A DNA stretch of 44,309 nt from an uncultured Anaerotignum sp. (GCF_934277605.1 NZ_CAKQVD010000011.1:1-44309); one strand, 5' to 3'; positions 8,146-17,231 are shown, counted from the stretch's first letter. The notes: generated by a model from the letters alone, not told the origin. A program made the numbers and translations.

Positions 8146-10542
8146 TTATTCTGCCGTTGCGCAAATTCTCACGATCCTGCCATCGGAATCCTTCGTCAAG
8201 GCGACGGTGCAGTTGTCCCTTGCGTCAGCGCAGGCATCCAAGAAATCCTGCAAGCCATATAAATCCTCGTCATATCTCAGGCTTCTCTTATAATCCTTTT
8301 CATCCGCCGTTGCCGCCAGCTTGTAAACAAATTCTGCTCGTCTGCCGATTTCAAAGGTCTTTTTGCTGCCGTCTATCCGCACGGTAATCTCATCCTGCTT
8401 TCTGTCCACAGAAACCAGCTCGCCACGTGCATCCTCCCAAACAGCCGCAATCGCCTTTACCTCGCCGCTGCTGTTATAGGTCAGCTCCACAAAAATGCGG
8501 GAATCACCATAGGCATAATCCAACTGATCATTCAGCTTTGTTAAGCTAATCTTTTCGCCCCCAAGGGTAACCGCCACGCTGCTTGCCAAGTCCATTTTAA
8601 TGTTTATGCCTGCTGCCGTAACGGTAACGCTCCTTTGCTCCTCAATCAAGTCTCTCAGATAGCCCTCCTTGATCTCTGCCATCTCGGCAGAAATCTCACA
8701 AACCTCGCCGTCCTTGTTGAATTTCAGCTTTACCGTAAAGCCATAGTCCCTGTAGCTGTCCATCAAATCGGAAACATCTCTTGTCTTTCCGTTGATGGTA
8801 ACATCCACCTCGCTCGCCAGGGCATAGGTATATTCCTTTTCCTTGGCAACAATCTTAATTTCTCTCTTGCTGATTTTGTCCAGCTTGCCCTCGCTGTTGC
8901 TGCTGTATTTGGATACCGCAAGAATTTCCGTTACCTCATCATCTCGGTTGGTGTCCACCGAAACGCTGTATGCCTTGCCGTCCCGATTGCTTTCCCGCAG
9001 GTCGGAAACACTGCTGCGCTTGCCGTCCACCCGCACCGTAACATCGTCACTCAAGCTATATCTCCGCTCCTTATTGCCGGAGGTAAATTCAATCCGCTTG
9101 TTGTTCAGGTAGGTCAATGTGCCGTTATATTCATCCTCCATGGAGATAATCTTGACTTTCTCAACCTCATTTTTCTTGTTCAGCTTCAGGGAAACCTCAA
9201 AGTTGCTGTCATCATAGTCCCGCTCAAATTTGCTGAACTTCATGCTGCTGCCGTTGTATTCCACCTCGACATCCTTTGCAAGCGAATAGGTGTATTCCTT
9301 TTTGCCCGTCTTGATGGTCATTTTATCATTCTCCACCTCGGTCACAGTGCCTTCTGTGGGGTTGTTGGCATTCATCACAGCCACAACCTTCTTTACAGAG
9401 TCATTCTGATCCAAGGTCAGCGTCACATCATACGCCGTATCCTCCAGCGCATCGGAAAGCCTTCTTACTGTCGATTTCTTCCCATCCAGCCGAATCTCTG
9501 CGTTGTCATCCAGATAAAACTTCTTCTCGGAGGAGCCGTCCTTTACCGTAATCTTGGAGGAGGTAATCTCCTTCAATTCATACGTTTTCTCTGTGGTCCG
9601 GCTAATGCCTTTCTTGGAATAGGTAACCACAACACTGCTCATGTATTGTCCTTCATAGGTTACCCTTACGGTATCCCCTGCTTTGATATCCGAAAGTGCA
9701 ATCGTTTTCCCGTCATATTTTGCGGAAACCTTGCCCTTCACGCCAAACAGGCTCAGAGTGGAGCCATTCGCCGTCATCGTCAGGAAAATATCTCCGTTCT
9801 GCATGGTTTTACATTCGGTCACTGTGCCGCTTACGTTTTTCTGTGCAGAGGGAGCCCCTTCGTTTTCCACCAATTTATTGTAGGATTTTACGGAAAGCAC
9901 TGCCATTTCCGCCCTTGTGATGTTGCTCTTGGGGTTAAATTTATTCTCCGCATCCCCCACCATCAGCTTCGCTCTGTATAGCAGCTCCAGATAAGGCACC
10001 GCCTCTGCGGAAATCAAATTCTTATCGGCATAGCCGACTGCTGCGCCCGCCTTGATATCATAGCCCTTTACGGTATCCAGTGCCTTCCCGAAAATCACGC
10101 CGACATCCTCACGATTGGCTGCCTTTGTGCCGTTTTGCAGCTTGTTCAGGTCCTTCGTAGTCAAAACCCCGTTCTCCAAGCCGTAAGCCGCAGCCTGATA
10201 GGCCCATGTCGGAATGTGGTATGCACTGATAACAGGCTTCCATTTTGTCACAGTTGCCGCATTGACCTCCTGCTTCGTGTAAGCCTTCATGATGGAATAC
10301 ATCAGCTGTACCGCCTCACAATAGGTCACATTGTTTCTGGGCTTGCAATAACGCTTGCCGTTTTCCTCGTAGCCGCTCATCAGCCCCAATTCTGCCGCTT
10401 GGTTCAAAAACGGCTGAAAGCCGGACCATGTCACTGTGTTGATGTCTGCAAAGGTGGCCGCCGCATAAGCAGGCACAGAAATACTGCCAATCAGCAGGCT
10501 CGCCGTTGTCGCTAAGGTTAGCATTTGCTTTGTCTTTTTCAT
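8146..10542 (-). CDS. S-layer-homology (SLH) surface protein with seven tandem C-terminal repeats
   Basis: A secreted protein of about 798 residues. The start MKKTKQ (10542) gives a clean signal peptide ending near A-Y-A-A; an alternative ATG 18 bp upstream (10560) also has a nearby GGAGG. Residues 30-210 hold three SLH domains (F-A-D-I..W; I-P-T-W-A..AAAYGLENG; Y-A-D-K..A-V-P-Y-L..NFNPKSNITRAEMA-type), which bind pyruvylated cell-wall polymer. From about residue 225 to the end there are seven divergent repeats of about 75 residues with the pattern GxLxxI..xIxI..xxYxL..D..V.xNGKxxxxxDL....Y.V.LxxNxxxEVxxIxA. The repeats look like stacked beta modules of unknown function. Monocistronic, with promoter at 10602-10607 and terminator at 8097-8131. 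Confidence 0.9.
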   Translation of the reverse strand: MKKTKQMLTLATTASLLIGSISVPAYAAATFADINTVTWSGFQPFLNQAAELGLMSGYEENGKRYCKPRNNVTYCEAVQLMYSIMKAYTKQEVNAATVTKWKPVISAYHIPTWAYQAAAYGLENGVLTTKDLNKLQNGTKAANREDVGVIFGKALDTVKGYDIKAGAAVGYADKNLISAEAVPYLELLYRAKLMVGDAENKFNPKSNITRAEMAVLSVKSYNKLVENEGAPSAQKNVSGTVTECKTMQNGDIFLTMTANGSTLSLFGVKGKVSAKYDGKTIALSDIKAGDTVRVTYEGQYMSSVVVTYSKKGISRTTEKTYELKEITSSKITVKDGSSEKKFYLDDNAEIRLDGKKSTVRRLSDALEDTAYDVTLTLDQNDSVKKVVAVMNANNPTEGTVTEVENDKMTIKTGKKEYTYSLAKDVEVEYNGSSMKFSKFERDYDDSNFEVSLKLNKKNEVEKVKIISMEDEYNGTLTYLNNKRIEFTSGNKERRYSLSDDVTVRVDGKRSSVSDLRESNRDGKAYSVSVDTNRDDEVTEILAVSKYSSNSEGKLDKISKREIKIVAKEKEYTYALASEVDVTINGKTRDVSDLMDSYRDYGFTVKLKFNKDGEVCEISAEMAEIKEGYLRDLIEEQRSVTVTAAGINIKMDLASSVAVTLGGEKISLTKLNDQLDYAYGDSRIFVELTYNSSGEVKAIAAVWEDARGELVSVDRKQDEITVRIDGSKKTFEIGRRAEFVYKLAATADEKDYKRSLRYDEDLYGLQDFLDACADARDNCTVALTKDSDGRIVRICATAE

Positions 10543-10601
10543 ACCTTCTGCCCCCTTCATCTATTCCGCTGCCTCCCAAACGGACAGCCATTCCTAACCT
10601 C

Positions 10602-10611
10602 ATTGTATCAT
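10602..10611 (-). promoter_or_regulatory. Extended -10 promoter of the SLH gene
   Basis: Minus-strand TGA-TACAAT (-10 at 10602-10607) without a recognisable -35; the upstream DNA is AT-rich. It lies about 60 bp before the start codon. Confidence 0.5.
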
Positions 10612-10716
10612 AAATTTCCGCAAATAATTCTTTCGTTTTCCTTAATATTTCGCAAAGATTGAAAAAGTCCTCTTTTTTCGCACCCGGATTTTCTTTTTAG
10701 ACGGAAATAAATCCGC

Positions 10717-11526
10717 TTAGTTCCATTCCAACTGTGTGCCAACCGCAATTTCCCGCACAGGCGTTTCCTGGTGCAAGGCCGCACGCACCGCAAAGGAGGT
10801 GCAGTGGCAGGGATATAATTCCGCAATCCTCTCCTTTTTCAGATATGCAATCGTTTCCTTGGCACGCTCCTCCAAGGCAAACAGGTGAAAGCCGCCCAAA
10901 ACGCTTTGGATTCTCTCCACCCCCGTTACCCCTTTCGCATACGCAAGAATGTTGCAAATGCCCGCATGAGAACAGCCTGTGATAACCGTCAGCCCCTGCT
11001 CTCCCACATAGGCCAAGGCCGTATCATCCGCAATAAAATCCGCTTCCGTCTTGCCTGCTCGCTCCACCGTACCAATGGCATAGGCAGGCTCAAAGTCTAT
11101 CGTATGCGGAATTTCCCCCAGCCAGACCAATCGCTCCGTCAGCCAAACAGGCTCCTTCCCCAAGCATAGCTCAAATTTTTCCGCCAACGCCCGCTGCGAA
11201 ACCGGACAGCCAATCTCCAGCCCCTCATGCCAATGCGGCAAAAGGGCATCCGGATGTGCCACCAGTCTTGCTTTCTTCGCAAACGTCCGCTCCATCAGGT
11301 GCTTTAAGCCGCCCGTATGGTCATTGTGGGAATGGGAAAGCAGGATTGCCTCCGCCTGCGTCACATCAATCCCCATATCCGCCGCATTTTTCAAAAACGC
11401 ATCGGAATAGCCCGTATCAAAGAGAAAGCACTTCCCCTCCGTTTCCAGCCAATAGGAAACCGCCGGCTCTCCCAAATAATAAACATCAATCTCCGTATGG
11501 TTGTCCATCAAAACCGTTACCCTCAT
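10717..11526 (-). CDS. MBL-fold metallo-hydrolase
   Basis: A 269-residue metallo-beta-lactamase-fold protein. The start MRVTVL (11526) follows GGGGGG; the longer ORF start at 11550 lacks a site. The metal motif is S-H-S-H-N-D-H-T-G-G (about residues 64-73), with further candidate ligands in G-C-S-H-A-G (His near 190) and the terminal P-C-H-C-T region. The layout resembles the group annotated as 7,8-dihydropterin-6-yl-methyl-4-aminobenzene-5-phosphate synthase-like hydrolases found in anaerobes. The real substrate is unknown. No signal peptide, so cytoplasmic. A weak promoter can be placed near 11580-11610. Confidence 0.85.
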   Translation of the reverse strand: MRVTVLMDNHTEIDVYYLGEPAVSYWLETEGKCFLFDTGYSDAFLKNAADMGIDVTQAEAILLSHSHNDHTGGLKHLMERTFAKKARLVAHPDALLPHWHEGLEIGCPVSQRALAEKFELCLGKEPVWLTERLVWLGEIPHTIDFEPAYAIGTVERAGKTEADFIADDTALAYVGEQGLTVITGCSHAGICNILAYAKGVTGVERIQSVLGGFHLFALEERAKETIAYLKKERIAELYPCHCTSFAVRAALHQETPVREIAVGTQLEWN

Positions 11527-11623
11527 GTGTTTCCCCCCATCGCAAAACAAAAATCCGTTTTCATCCTTTCTTCACTTTAGCATAGAAACCGCCCCTGTGC
11601 AATCCAAGCGGCTCGCACCACGC

Positions 11624-11651
11624 AAAAAAGGAGCCTGCCGTTGCAGACTCC
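11624..11651 (-). terminator. Terminator of the stalk-domain gene
   Basis: Minus-strand hairpin with a 9-bp stem (GGAGTCTGC / GCAGGCTCC, one G-U) and an AACG loop, followed by six U. Confidence 0.85.
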
Positions 11652-11687
11652 CTTCCTGATTGTTCAGCCTTTTTGCAAGCGTTTTCC

Positions 11688-12584
11688 TTATGCGAAAATA
11701 TCGCTGGAAACATATGTCTTGCCGTTCTTCAATTCACTGGGCATTGCAGCCTTCTTAACCATATCGCCCTCTACCACATATTCATCACTGCCGATTGTGA
11801 TTGCAATGGAGGTGCCTTCCTTTTCCAGAAGGATGGGCTTCTGCTTGCCCTGCCATTTTACAGTGTAGCCGTTTTTCACAGCTGCCTCTCTCAGAGGAAC
11901 CATCTCCTGTGTCTGTGTTTCACGTGTCTGTGTTTCCTCTGTCTGTGTCAGCAGCAGCACCAAGGAAGGTGTTGTCTGTGCAGGCAGGCTTTTTGTTGTC
12001 ACATCATAGAACACCAGTGCATCCTGATTTTTTATATCCTCTGCGGAAAGTCTGATTTTTGCGCCTTCCAAATTCAAAATTCTTGTTTCATCGGAAATAT
12101 TCAGCTGCAGCTTGCTTGTCCGGTCTGTCAAATCCTCTCCGAAGTGACCAACCATCATATTGTCTGCATCTGCATTTGCAACCACTGCTGTCACGTTGCC
12201 AAGATAAGGGGGCAGGCTCATGCCCATGGGGCTGTTTGCCTCATAAATCACTGCAACCTCCATGCCCTCTGTCAAATCAGCCACCTTCAGATTGCCGCCT
12301 GTCTTTCTGTCCAGAATCAAGCTGTTTGCATCCATTGCAAAACGCAGGCCGCCCTGTTTATTTGTAATTTCCACCACGCAAGAGCCATCCTTCTCGTTTT
12401 TTTCCACAGAAACAATCTTGCCGCTTTCGCTCAAGAATGCAGCCTCAGCCTGCTTTGTGTCCTCTGCGGTTGCCTGAACGCCCTTGGTTGCCTCTGTCAC
12501 TGTGCCGCTCGCAAATGCTGTTGTGCCTGCCAGCATTGTCAGCACCATACCCATTGCCATAACCTTTGTCATATTCTTCTTCAT
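11688..12584 (-). CDS. Secreted copper-amine-oxidase N-terminal (stalk) domain protein
   Basis: A 298-residue exported protein. A signal peptide is visible (MKKNMTKVMAMGMVL... cleavage after A-F-A). Residues 50-190 form a beta-rich region. The C-terminal 80 residues match the copper amine oxidase N-terminal-like domain of Firmicutes surface proteins (M-V-P-L-R-E-A-A..G-Y-T-V-K-W..G-K-T-Y-V-S). Just before that domain lies a threefold 5-residue repeat (TQTEE, TQTRE, TQTQE) from a 15-bp DNA repeat at about 11903-11948. The enzyme part of copper amine oxidase is absent, so this is a structural or cell-wall-associated protein. Ribosome site AGGAGGAAT; extended -10 promoter at 12627-12632. Confidence 0.85.
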   Translation of the reverse strand: MKKNMTKVMAMGMVLTMLAGTTAFASGTVTEATKGVQATAEDTKQAEAAFLSESGKIVSVEKNEKDGSCVVEITNKQGGLRFAMDANSLILDRKTGGNLKVADLTEGMEVAVIYEANSPMGMSLPPYLGNVTAVVANADADNMMVGHFGEDLTDRTSKLQLNISDETRILNLEGAKIRLSAEDIKNQDALVFYDVTTKSLPAQTTPSLVLLLTQTEETQTRETQTQEMVPLREAAVKNGYTVKWQGKQKPILLEKEGTSIAITIGSDEYVVEGDMVKKAAMPSELKNGKTYVSSDIFA

Positions 12585-12626
12585 ATTCTATTCCTCCTAA
12601 ATCGTTTCCATTTTCTTTTTTTTCGT

Positions 12627-12657
12627 TGTATACCATTCAGACGAAGGGATTTTTCAA
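12627..12657 (-). promoter_or_regulatory. Candidate promoter of the stalk-domain gene
   Basis: Minus-strand -10 TATACA with an extended TG upstream (12627-12632) and TTGAAA (12652-12657) at a long 19-bp spacing. Behind it is a strongly AT-rich stretch to 12720 with three TTTTCAAAA-like words that could act as an UP element. Confidence 0.45.
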
Positions 12658-12725
12658 AAGTTCCGCATTTTTTCAAAAATTTTTTCTTTTTTTCACTTTT
12701 TTTCAAAAGCAGAAAAAACAGGCAG

Positions 12726-12764
12726 GAAAAAAGCCCGCCCCTCCCTCACGGAAAGCAGCAGGCT
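12726..12764 (-). terminator. Terminator of the prmA-rsmE-nifS-thiI-DUF896 operon
   Basis: Minus-strand hairpin with an 8-bp stem (AGCCTGCT / GGCGGGCT, two G-U), followed by six U, just after the DUF896 stop codon. Confidence 0.65.
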
Positions 12765-12771
12765 CTCTCTT

Positions 12772-12987
12772 TTATTTTTCTTCCTTTTCTTCCTTTTCTT
12801 CCTTTTCGTCCTCATCCACGATTTCAATGTTATCCAGCTGTGCTTTGAAGTTCGCACGGAATTTAATCAAAAATTCCTGTCGCAGCAAGGTCTGTTCCTC
12901 CCGTTCCGCTTCCGTCAAGCCGACGGTTTTTGCCTTTTTTGCCAGCTCATTGATTCGCTTTGTCAAGGGTGTTGCTTGTTCAAACAT
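12772..12987 (-). CDS. DUF896 (YnzC/UPF0291) family small protein
   Basis: A 71-residue cytoplasmic protein. Residues 5-55 match the short two-helix DUF896 domain (R-I-N-E-L-A-K-K-A-K..G-L-T-E-A-E..E-Q..L-R-Q-E-F-L-..F-R), known in Bacillus as YnzC, with no settled function. The tail is a charged EEKEEKEEK repeat, encoded by three copies of a 9-bp unit (about 12781-12808), absent from most family members. Start at 12987 behind GGAGGCGATAAAG, 32 bp after thiI, so it is probably the last gene of that operon. Confidence 0.88.
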   Translation of the reverse strand: MFEQATPLTKRINELAKKAKTVGLTEAEREEQTLLRQEFLIKFRANFKAQLDNIEIVDEDEKEEKEEKEEK

Positions 12988-13019
12988 CTTTATCGCCTCC
13001 GATATATTTCGCTTTCTGC

Positions 13020-14195
13020 TTACAGGTCAATAACCTCTGCATTGGCAACTGCCTCCTCCAGCAGTCTGTCCAGCTCTGTCAGCTTATGCTCCGCCTTTTC
13101 GATATAATTCAAGCGAGGCTTCGTAACAGGGTGCTTTGCTACAAAAACAGTACAGCAATCCTCATAAGGACGGATGGAAATTTCATAGGTGCCGATTTTG
13201 TCCGCACGCTCAATGATTTCCGCCTTATCCATCCCCGCCAAGGGCCGCAGCACAGGCAAATCGCAAACCGCATTGATAACCTGAATCCCCTGCATGGTTT
13301 GGCTGGCAACCTGCCCCACGCTTTCGCCTGTCACCAACGCCAGTGCGTCATCCTTTCGGGCAATCATTTCCGCCGCACGCATCATGGCACGCTTCAAATG
13401 AATGGTCAAGCGGTCATGCGCCGTGTTGTCCAAAAGGTAAAGCTGCAGCTCCGTAAAGGGCACCACATAAAGACGGAATTCCCCTGTAAAATCGGCAATC
13501 CGCTTTGCCAAATCAATTACCTTTTCCTTCGCCCATTCACTTGTATACGGGGGGCTGTGGAAATAAACGCCCTCCACCTCAACGCCACGCTTTGCCATCA
13601 TCCATGTTGCAACAGGGCTGTCAATGCCGCCGGAAAGCAGGCTGACTGCCTTGCCGTTGCTGCCATAGGGCAGGCCGCCATAGGTGCGGATAATCTTAGA
13701 ATGTAAATAGGTGCTGTTGCGAATCTCAATATGCAGTGTCACATCGGGGTTCTTCACGTCCACCTTCAAATTCGGCATACGCTCCAAAAGATATGCCCCC
13801 ACCTCCATGCTCATTTCCATGGAGGGCATGGGATAGCCTTTATTCGCACGGCGGGTATGCACCTTAAAGGTCATCTCCCTGTCGCCGTAAAATTCCTGCA
13901 TGTGCGCCAAGGCCTCCTTGCAGATGGTATCAAAATCATTATCCTCCAAGCGGACACCCGGGCAGATGGAATGTAACCCAAAAATCGTTTCCAGCTTGGG
14001 AATCGTCAAATCATAATCCAATTCGCCGCCACGGTCCTCCACAATCAAGCGACCGGGGTCCCGCACCACATAATAGTTGCCATAAGGATCAAGATTTTTG
14101 CGGATTGCGGAAATCAGGCGGTTGATAAAAAGATATTTATTGTTGCCACGCATGGCAATCTCGCCGTATTTCACGATTAAAACCTTTTCAGCCAT
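13020..14195 (-). CDS. thiI: tRNA 4-thiouridine synthase ThiI
   Basis: A 391-residue enzyme that installs s4U at position 8 of tRNA and may feed sulfur to thiazole synthesis. It contains an N-terminal ferredoxin-like part, a THUMP domain (about 60-165) and a PP-loop ATPase domain with L-L-S-G-G-I-D-S-P-V-A (about 183-193). The C-terminal rhodanese domain of E. coli ThiI is missing, as usual in Firmicutes, where a dedicated cysteine desulfurase supplies sulfur directly. That desulfurase is encoded 20 bp upstream. Start ATG 14195 behind AGGAGAAAATA. Confidence 0.95.
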   Translation of the reverse strand: MAEKVLIVKYGEIAMRGNNKYLFINRLISAIRKNLDPYGNYYVVRDPGRLIVEDRGGELDYDLTIPKLETIFGLHSICPGVRLEDNDFDTICKEALAHMQEFYGDREMTFKVHTRRANKGYPMPSMEMSMEVGAYLLERMPNLKVDVKNPDVTLHIEIRNSTYLHSKIIRTYGGLPYGSNGKAVSLLSGGIDSPVATWMMAKRGVEVEGVYFHSPPYTSEWAKEKVIDLAKRIADFTGEFRLYVVPFTELQLYLLDNTAHDRLTIHLKRAMMRAAEMIARKDDALALVTGESVGQVASQTMQGIQVINAVCDLPVLRPLAGMDKAEIIERADKIGTYEISIRPYEDCCTVFVAKHPVTKPRLNYIEKAEHKLTELDRLLEEAVANAEVIDL

Positions 14196-14215
14196 TATTT
14201 TCTCCTTTTCTGCAT

Positions 14216-15364
14216 TTATCTGTTATATTTTCTAAAGAAGGGTACCAATTCCTCCAACGCCTTCAGGCATTCCTTTGCCTCCTCCACCGTATTATAACGG
14301 CAGAAGCTGAAACGGATTGCCCCCTCAATTTCAGAGAAGGGCAGTCCCATTGCAGTCAGCACAGGGCTGCCGACCTTCTTCTTGCTGTCACAGGCAGAGC
14401 CGGCAGAAACCACAATGCCCTTGCTTTCCAGTGCGTGCAAAAGCACCTCGCTTCTGAGTCCCTTGAAGGTCACATTCAGCACATAGGGGCTTGCCTCCTC
14501 CAAGCTGTCCCCGTTGAGCTGTGTATCGGGCAGGGCAAGAATCCCCTCCAATAAGGTCTGCTTTACCTCTCTCACATGGGCAATGCTTTCCTTCATGCTC
14601 TGGAAGGCCTCCTCACACGCCACGCCCAATGCCGCCGCACCGGGGCCGTTTTCTGTGCCGGGGCGCTGTCCTCTCTGCTGCCCGCCGCCAAGCATCAAGG
14701 GCTTCACCTTCAAGCCCTTGCGCATATAGAGCATCCCAACGCCCTTCGGCCCATGAAGCTTGTGTCCGCTCATGGTCAGAAGGTCAATTTTCATTTTTTC
14801 CACATCAATCGGGTATTTCCCGAAGGCCTGCACCGCATCCACATGATACAGGCACTTGGGGTTCTTTTCCTTAATCAGCTTGCCGATGGCAGCCGCATCC
14901 TGCACCGTTCCCGTTTCATTGTTGACCAAAATGGTGCTGACCAAAACAGTGTCGGGGCGGATGGCATTTGCCAGCTCCTCCAAGGAGATATGCCCCTGTC
15001 TGTCCACCTTCAGCCATGTAACCTCTGCGCCCTTTTCCTCCAACAGCTTCATGGGGTTTTTCACCGCAGGGTGTTCAATCTCCGTTGTGATGAAGTGCGC
15101 TCCCTGTCTTTTGTAGCCCTCCGCTGTGCCGTAAATCGCCCAGTTGTCGCCCTCTGTGCCGCCGCTGGTAAAGAAAATCTCCTCATATTTACAATGAATC
15201 CCACGGGCAATGATTTCCGCCGCATTTCTGATTTCCTTTTCCGCCGCCAAGCCCATTGCGCTGACGGATGCAGGGTTGCCGTATTGCTCGCAAAGCATCA
15301 TGCTCATTTTTTCCGCTACCGCAGGCAACGCTCTTGTGGTTGCCGCATTGTCAAAATAAATCAT
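14216..15364 (-). CDS. Cysteine desulfurase (NifS/IscS-like, ThiI partner)
   Basis: A 382-residue PLP enzyme that removes sulfur from L-cysteine. The start MIYFDNAATT (15364) follows GAGGAGGCAACT; an ORF extension to 15388 overlaps rsmE. Key residues are visible: His in T-E-I-E-H-P-A-V, the PLP Lys in S-G-H-K-L-H-G-P-K-G-V-G (about residue 200) and the catalytic Cys in S-A-G-S-A-C-D-S (about 325). The order nifS-thiI matches Bacillus nifZ-thiI, so it most likely donates sulfur to ThiI for s4U rather than to a general Fe-S scaffold. Ten bp downstream of rsmE in the same operon. Confidence 0.93.
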   Translation of the reverse strand: MIYFDNAATTRALPAVAEKMSMMLCEQYGNPASVSAMGLAAEKEIRNAAEIIARGIHCKYEEIFFTSGGTEGDNWAIYGTAEGYKRQGAHFITTEIEHPAVKNPMKLLEEKGAEVTWLKVDRQGHISLEELANAIRPDTVLVSTILVNNETGTVQDAAAIGKLIKEKNPKCLYHVDAVQAFGKYPIDVEKMKIDLLTMSGHKLHGPKGVGMLYMRKGLKVKPLMLGGGQQRGQRPGTENGPGAAALGVACEEAFQSMKESIAHVREVKQTLLEGILALPDTQLNGDSLEEASPYVLNVTFKGLRSEVLLHALESKGIVVSAGSACDSKKKVGSPVLTAMGLPFSEIEGAIRFSFCRYNTVEEAKECLKALEELVPFFRKYNR

Positions 15365-15374
15365 AGTTGCCTCC

Positions 15375-16100
15375 TCAATCCAATTCATATAAAAGGATAG
15401 CCGTTGTTGTCATTCCTGCCGTTTCTGTCCGCAGAATCCGCTTTCCCAAGGTAATCGGGGTAATGCCGTTTTCCTTCGCCAGTGCAATCTCCTCCTCGGC
15501 AAAGCCGCCCTCCGGCCCAATGAAAATGCCGATATGCTCGCCTCGGAAGCCCTGCACAAAGCTGCGCAGTCCCGTTTTTTCTTCCTTTTCATAGGGAATG
15601 ATGGCGCCATCCAGCTCCTTCGCCTCTGCCACGGCATCCTTAAATTTCAACACCTGTCCGAAAACCTCCGGAATCCGTCCTCTGCCGCTCTGCTTCGCTG
15701 CCGCCTCGGCAATTTTCTGCCAACGCTCCAGCTTTTTGCCTTCCTTTTTATCCAGCTTCACAATGGCACGCTCGGTGCTGACCGCCACAATCCGCTCCAC
15801 GCCAAGCTCCACGCATTTCTGAATAATCAGCTCCATCTTATCCGCCTTCGGTAAGCCCTGATAAAGCGTAATTTTTGTTTTCGGCTCTGTTTCGCAGGGC
15901 ACTTGGGAGAGAACCTCCAGCTGCACGCCATCTGCCAAAGAGGCAATGCGGCATTGGTAATCCGTCCCCTCGCCGTCGCAAAGCGTCAGCTCCTCGCCCT
16001 CCTTGGCACGCAAAACGGTTTTGATATGCTTTTCATTCTCCCCGTGCAGTTGAATCTGTCCCTGCACCAAATCGGTTTTATCAAAGAAAAATTTCGGCAT
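15375..16100 (-). CDS. rsmE: 16S rRNA m3U1498 methyltransferase RsmE
   Basis: A 241-residue SPOUT-class methyltransferase with an N-terminal PUA-like domain (MPKFFFDKTD..) and the C-terminal knot motifs (I-G-I-F-I-G-P-E-G-G-F; L-G-K-R-I-L-R-T-E-T-A). It methylates N3 of U1498 in 16S rRNA. I chose ATG 16100, which lies about 9 nt after GGGG and gives the usual MPKFF start. ATG 16106 also exists and would overlap the prmA stop as TGATG. It follows prmA immediately, a common arrangement in bacteria. Confidence 0.93.
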   Translation of the reverse strand: MPKFFFDKTDLVQGQIQLHGENEKHIKTVLRAKEGEELTLCDGEGTDYQCRIASLADGVQLEVLSQVPCETEPKTKITLYQGLPKADKMELIIQKCVELGVERIVAVSTERAIVKLDKKEGKKLERWQKIAEAAAKQSGRGRIPEVFGQVLKFKDAVAEAKELDGAIIPYEKEEKTGLRSFVQGFRGEHIGIFIGPEGGFAEEEIALAKENGITPITLGKRILRTETAGMTTTAILLYELD

Positions 16101-16105
16101 TCCCA

Positions 16106-17083
16106 TCACCCCACATATTTCGATGCGATGGCAACCCAGCCCTTTTTCTCACGCACATCCTGCACGTCAAAGCCGCCTGCCGCCAGTGCCGCAAGCACAT
16201 CCTCTTTTCTCTCGGTAATGATGCCGCTGCAAAGGAAAATACCGCCGTCCTTAATATAGTCAGGCACCTGCTTTGTCAATGCAATAATAATATCCGCCAC
16301 AATGTTCGCCTCTACCATGTCATATTTTTTGCCGCTGTATTTTTCATGCAAGGCGGCATCCTCCAGAATATTCCCTGCACAAACATGGTATTTCTCTCTG
16401 GGAATCTCGTTTCTGTCGCTGTTTTCATAAGCAATCGCCATGGCATTCGGGTCAATGTCCACTGCATCTGCCTCCTTCGCCTCCAACAAAAGAGAGGCAA
16501 TCGAAAGAATCCCGCTGCCACAGCCGATATCCAGAACCCTATCGTCCTTTTTCACATATTTTTCAATCAGCTCCATGCAAAGCTGCGTGGTTTCGTGTGT
16601 CCCTGTGCCGAAGATATGTCCGGGGTCAATCTTGAGAATGATTTTATCGGTTTCCTCCGTCAGCTCCTCCCAAGAGGGCTTAATCATAATTTTTTCGCCG
16701 ACAGGGAAGGGCTTAAAATATTTCTTCCAGTTGTTCGCCCAGTCCTCCTCCTGCACATTTTTCATTCTCAGCTCCAAAGAGCCTAAATCCAGCTCCTTTT
16801 CGCTGTCCTTCACTGCCGCCAAGGCCCCCTGAATCTGTGCAAGCTGCTCTCTGCCGTAAAGGTTGTCCCGCAGGAAAAAGGTAATCCCTGTCTCAAGCCT
16901 TTCCTTTTCCTCCACCAATTCATCTGCCACATAATCCCATTCTCTGTTGGGGTTTTCCAAAAATTCCGCAAAATCGGATTCATCGTGAATCATCAGCCCC
17001 GTCAAGCCGCACTGATACAGCACAGCCTCCACAGGCTCCAATCCCATCCTGCTCGTTGCTACGAATACTTCTATCCATTCCAC
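16106..17083 (-). CDS. prmA: Ribosomal protein L11 methyltransferase PrmA
   Basis: A 325-residue SAM-dependent methyltransferase modifying ribosomal protein L11. The N-terminal substrate-recognition domain opens M-E-W-I-E-V; the SAM-binding motif D-I-G-C-G-S-G-I-L-S-I-A (about 183-194) and E-A-N-I-V-A-D-I-I (motif IV) follow. The start codon is GTG at 17083, ten bases after GGAAGGAG; a tempting ATG at 17092 is out of frame. First gene of the operon prmA-rsmE-nifS-thiI-DUF896. A long stem-loop lies just upstream (17132-17168). Confidence 0.94.
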   Translation of the reverse strand: MEWIEVFVATSRMGLEPVEAVLYQCGLTGLMIHDESDFAEFLENPNREWDYVADELVEEKERLETGITFFLRDNLYGREQLAQIQGALAAVKDSEKELDLGSLELRMKNVQEEDWANNWKKYFKPFPVGEKIMIKPSWEELTEETDKIILKIDPGHIFGTGTHETTQLCMELIEKYVKKDDRVLDIGCGSGILSIASLLLEAKEADAVDIDPNAMAIAYENSDRNEIPREKYHVCAGNILEDAALHEKYSGKKYDMVEANIVADIIIALTKQVPDYIKDGGIFLCSGIITERKEDVLAALAAGGFDVQDVREKKGWVAIASKYVG

Positions 17084-17131
17084 TGCACATTTTCTCCTTC
17101 CATTGCATCAACAAATGCCCGTCAAATGTCT

Positions 17132-17168
17132 GAGCAAGTGCACAAATGCGTTTTTTGTGCATTTGCTC
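17132..17168. other. 15-bp stem-loop upstream of prmA
   Basis: Inverted repeat of 15 bases per arm (17132-17146 and 17154-17168) with one imperfect pair (a G-U if the plus strand is transcribed), around a 7-nt loop. No U-run follows on either strand, so it is not a normal terminator. It may be a leader structure for prmA or a protein site. Confidence 0.6.
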
Positions 17169-17202
17169 ACCCGCTTGTCGAGCCCCTTTATAAAAAGGAA
17201 AG

Positions 17203-17231
17203 AAAGCCGTCCTTCAATCAGCAGAACGGCT
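17203..17231 (-). terminator. Probable terminator after the nucleotidyltransferase gene
   Basis: Minus-strand stem AAGCCGT / ACGGCTT (7 bp, 15-nt loop), followed by a U-rich tract ending in five U near 17190. It lies just beyond the stop codon at 17237. Confidence 0.55.

Noticed and set aside
16980..17162. Small ORF overlapping the prmA start
   Set aside because: Out of frame with prmA and lacking its own ribosome site; it comes from the hairpin region and the start of prmA.
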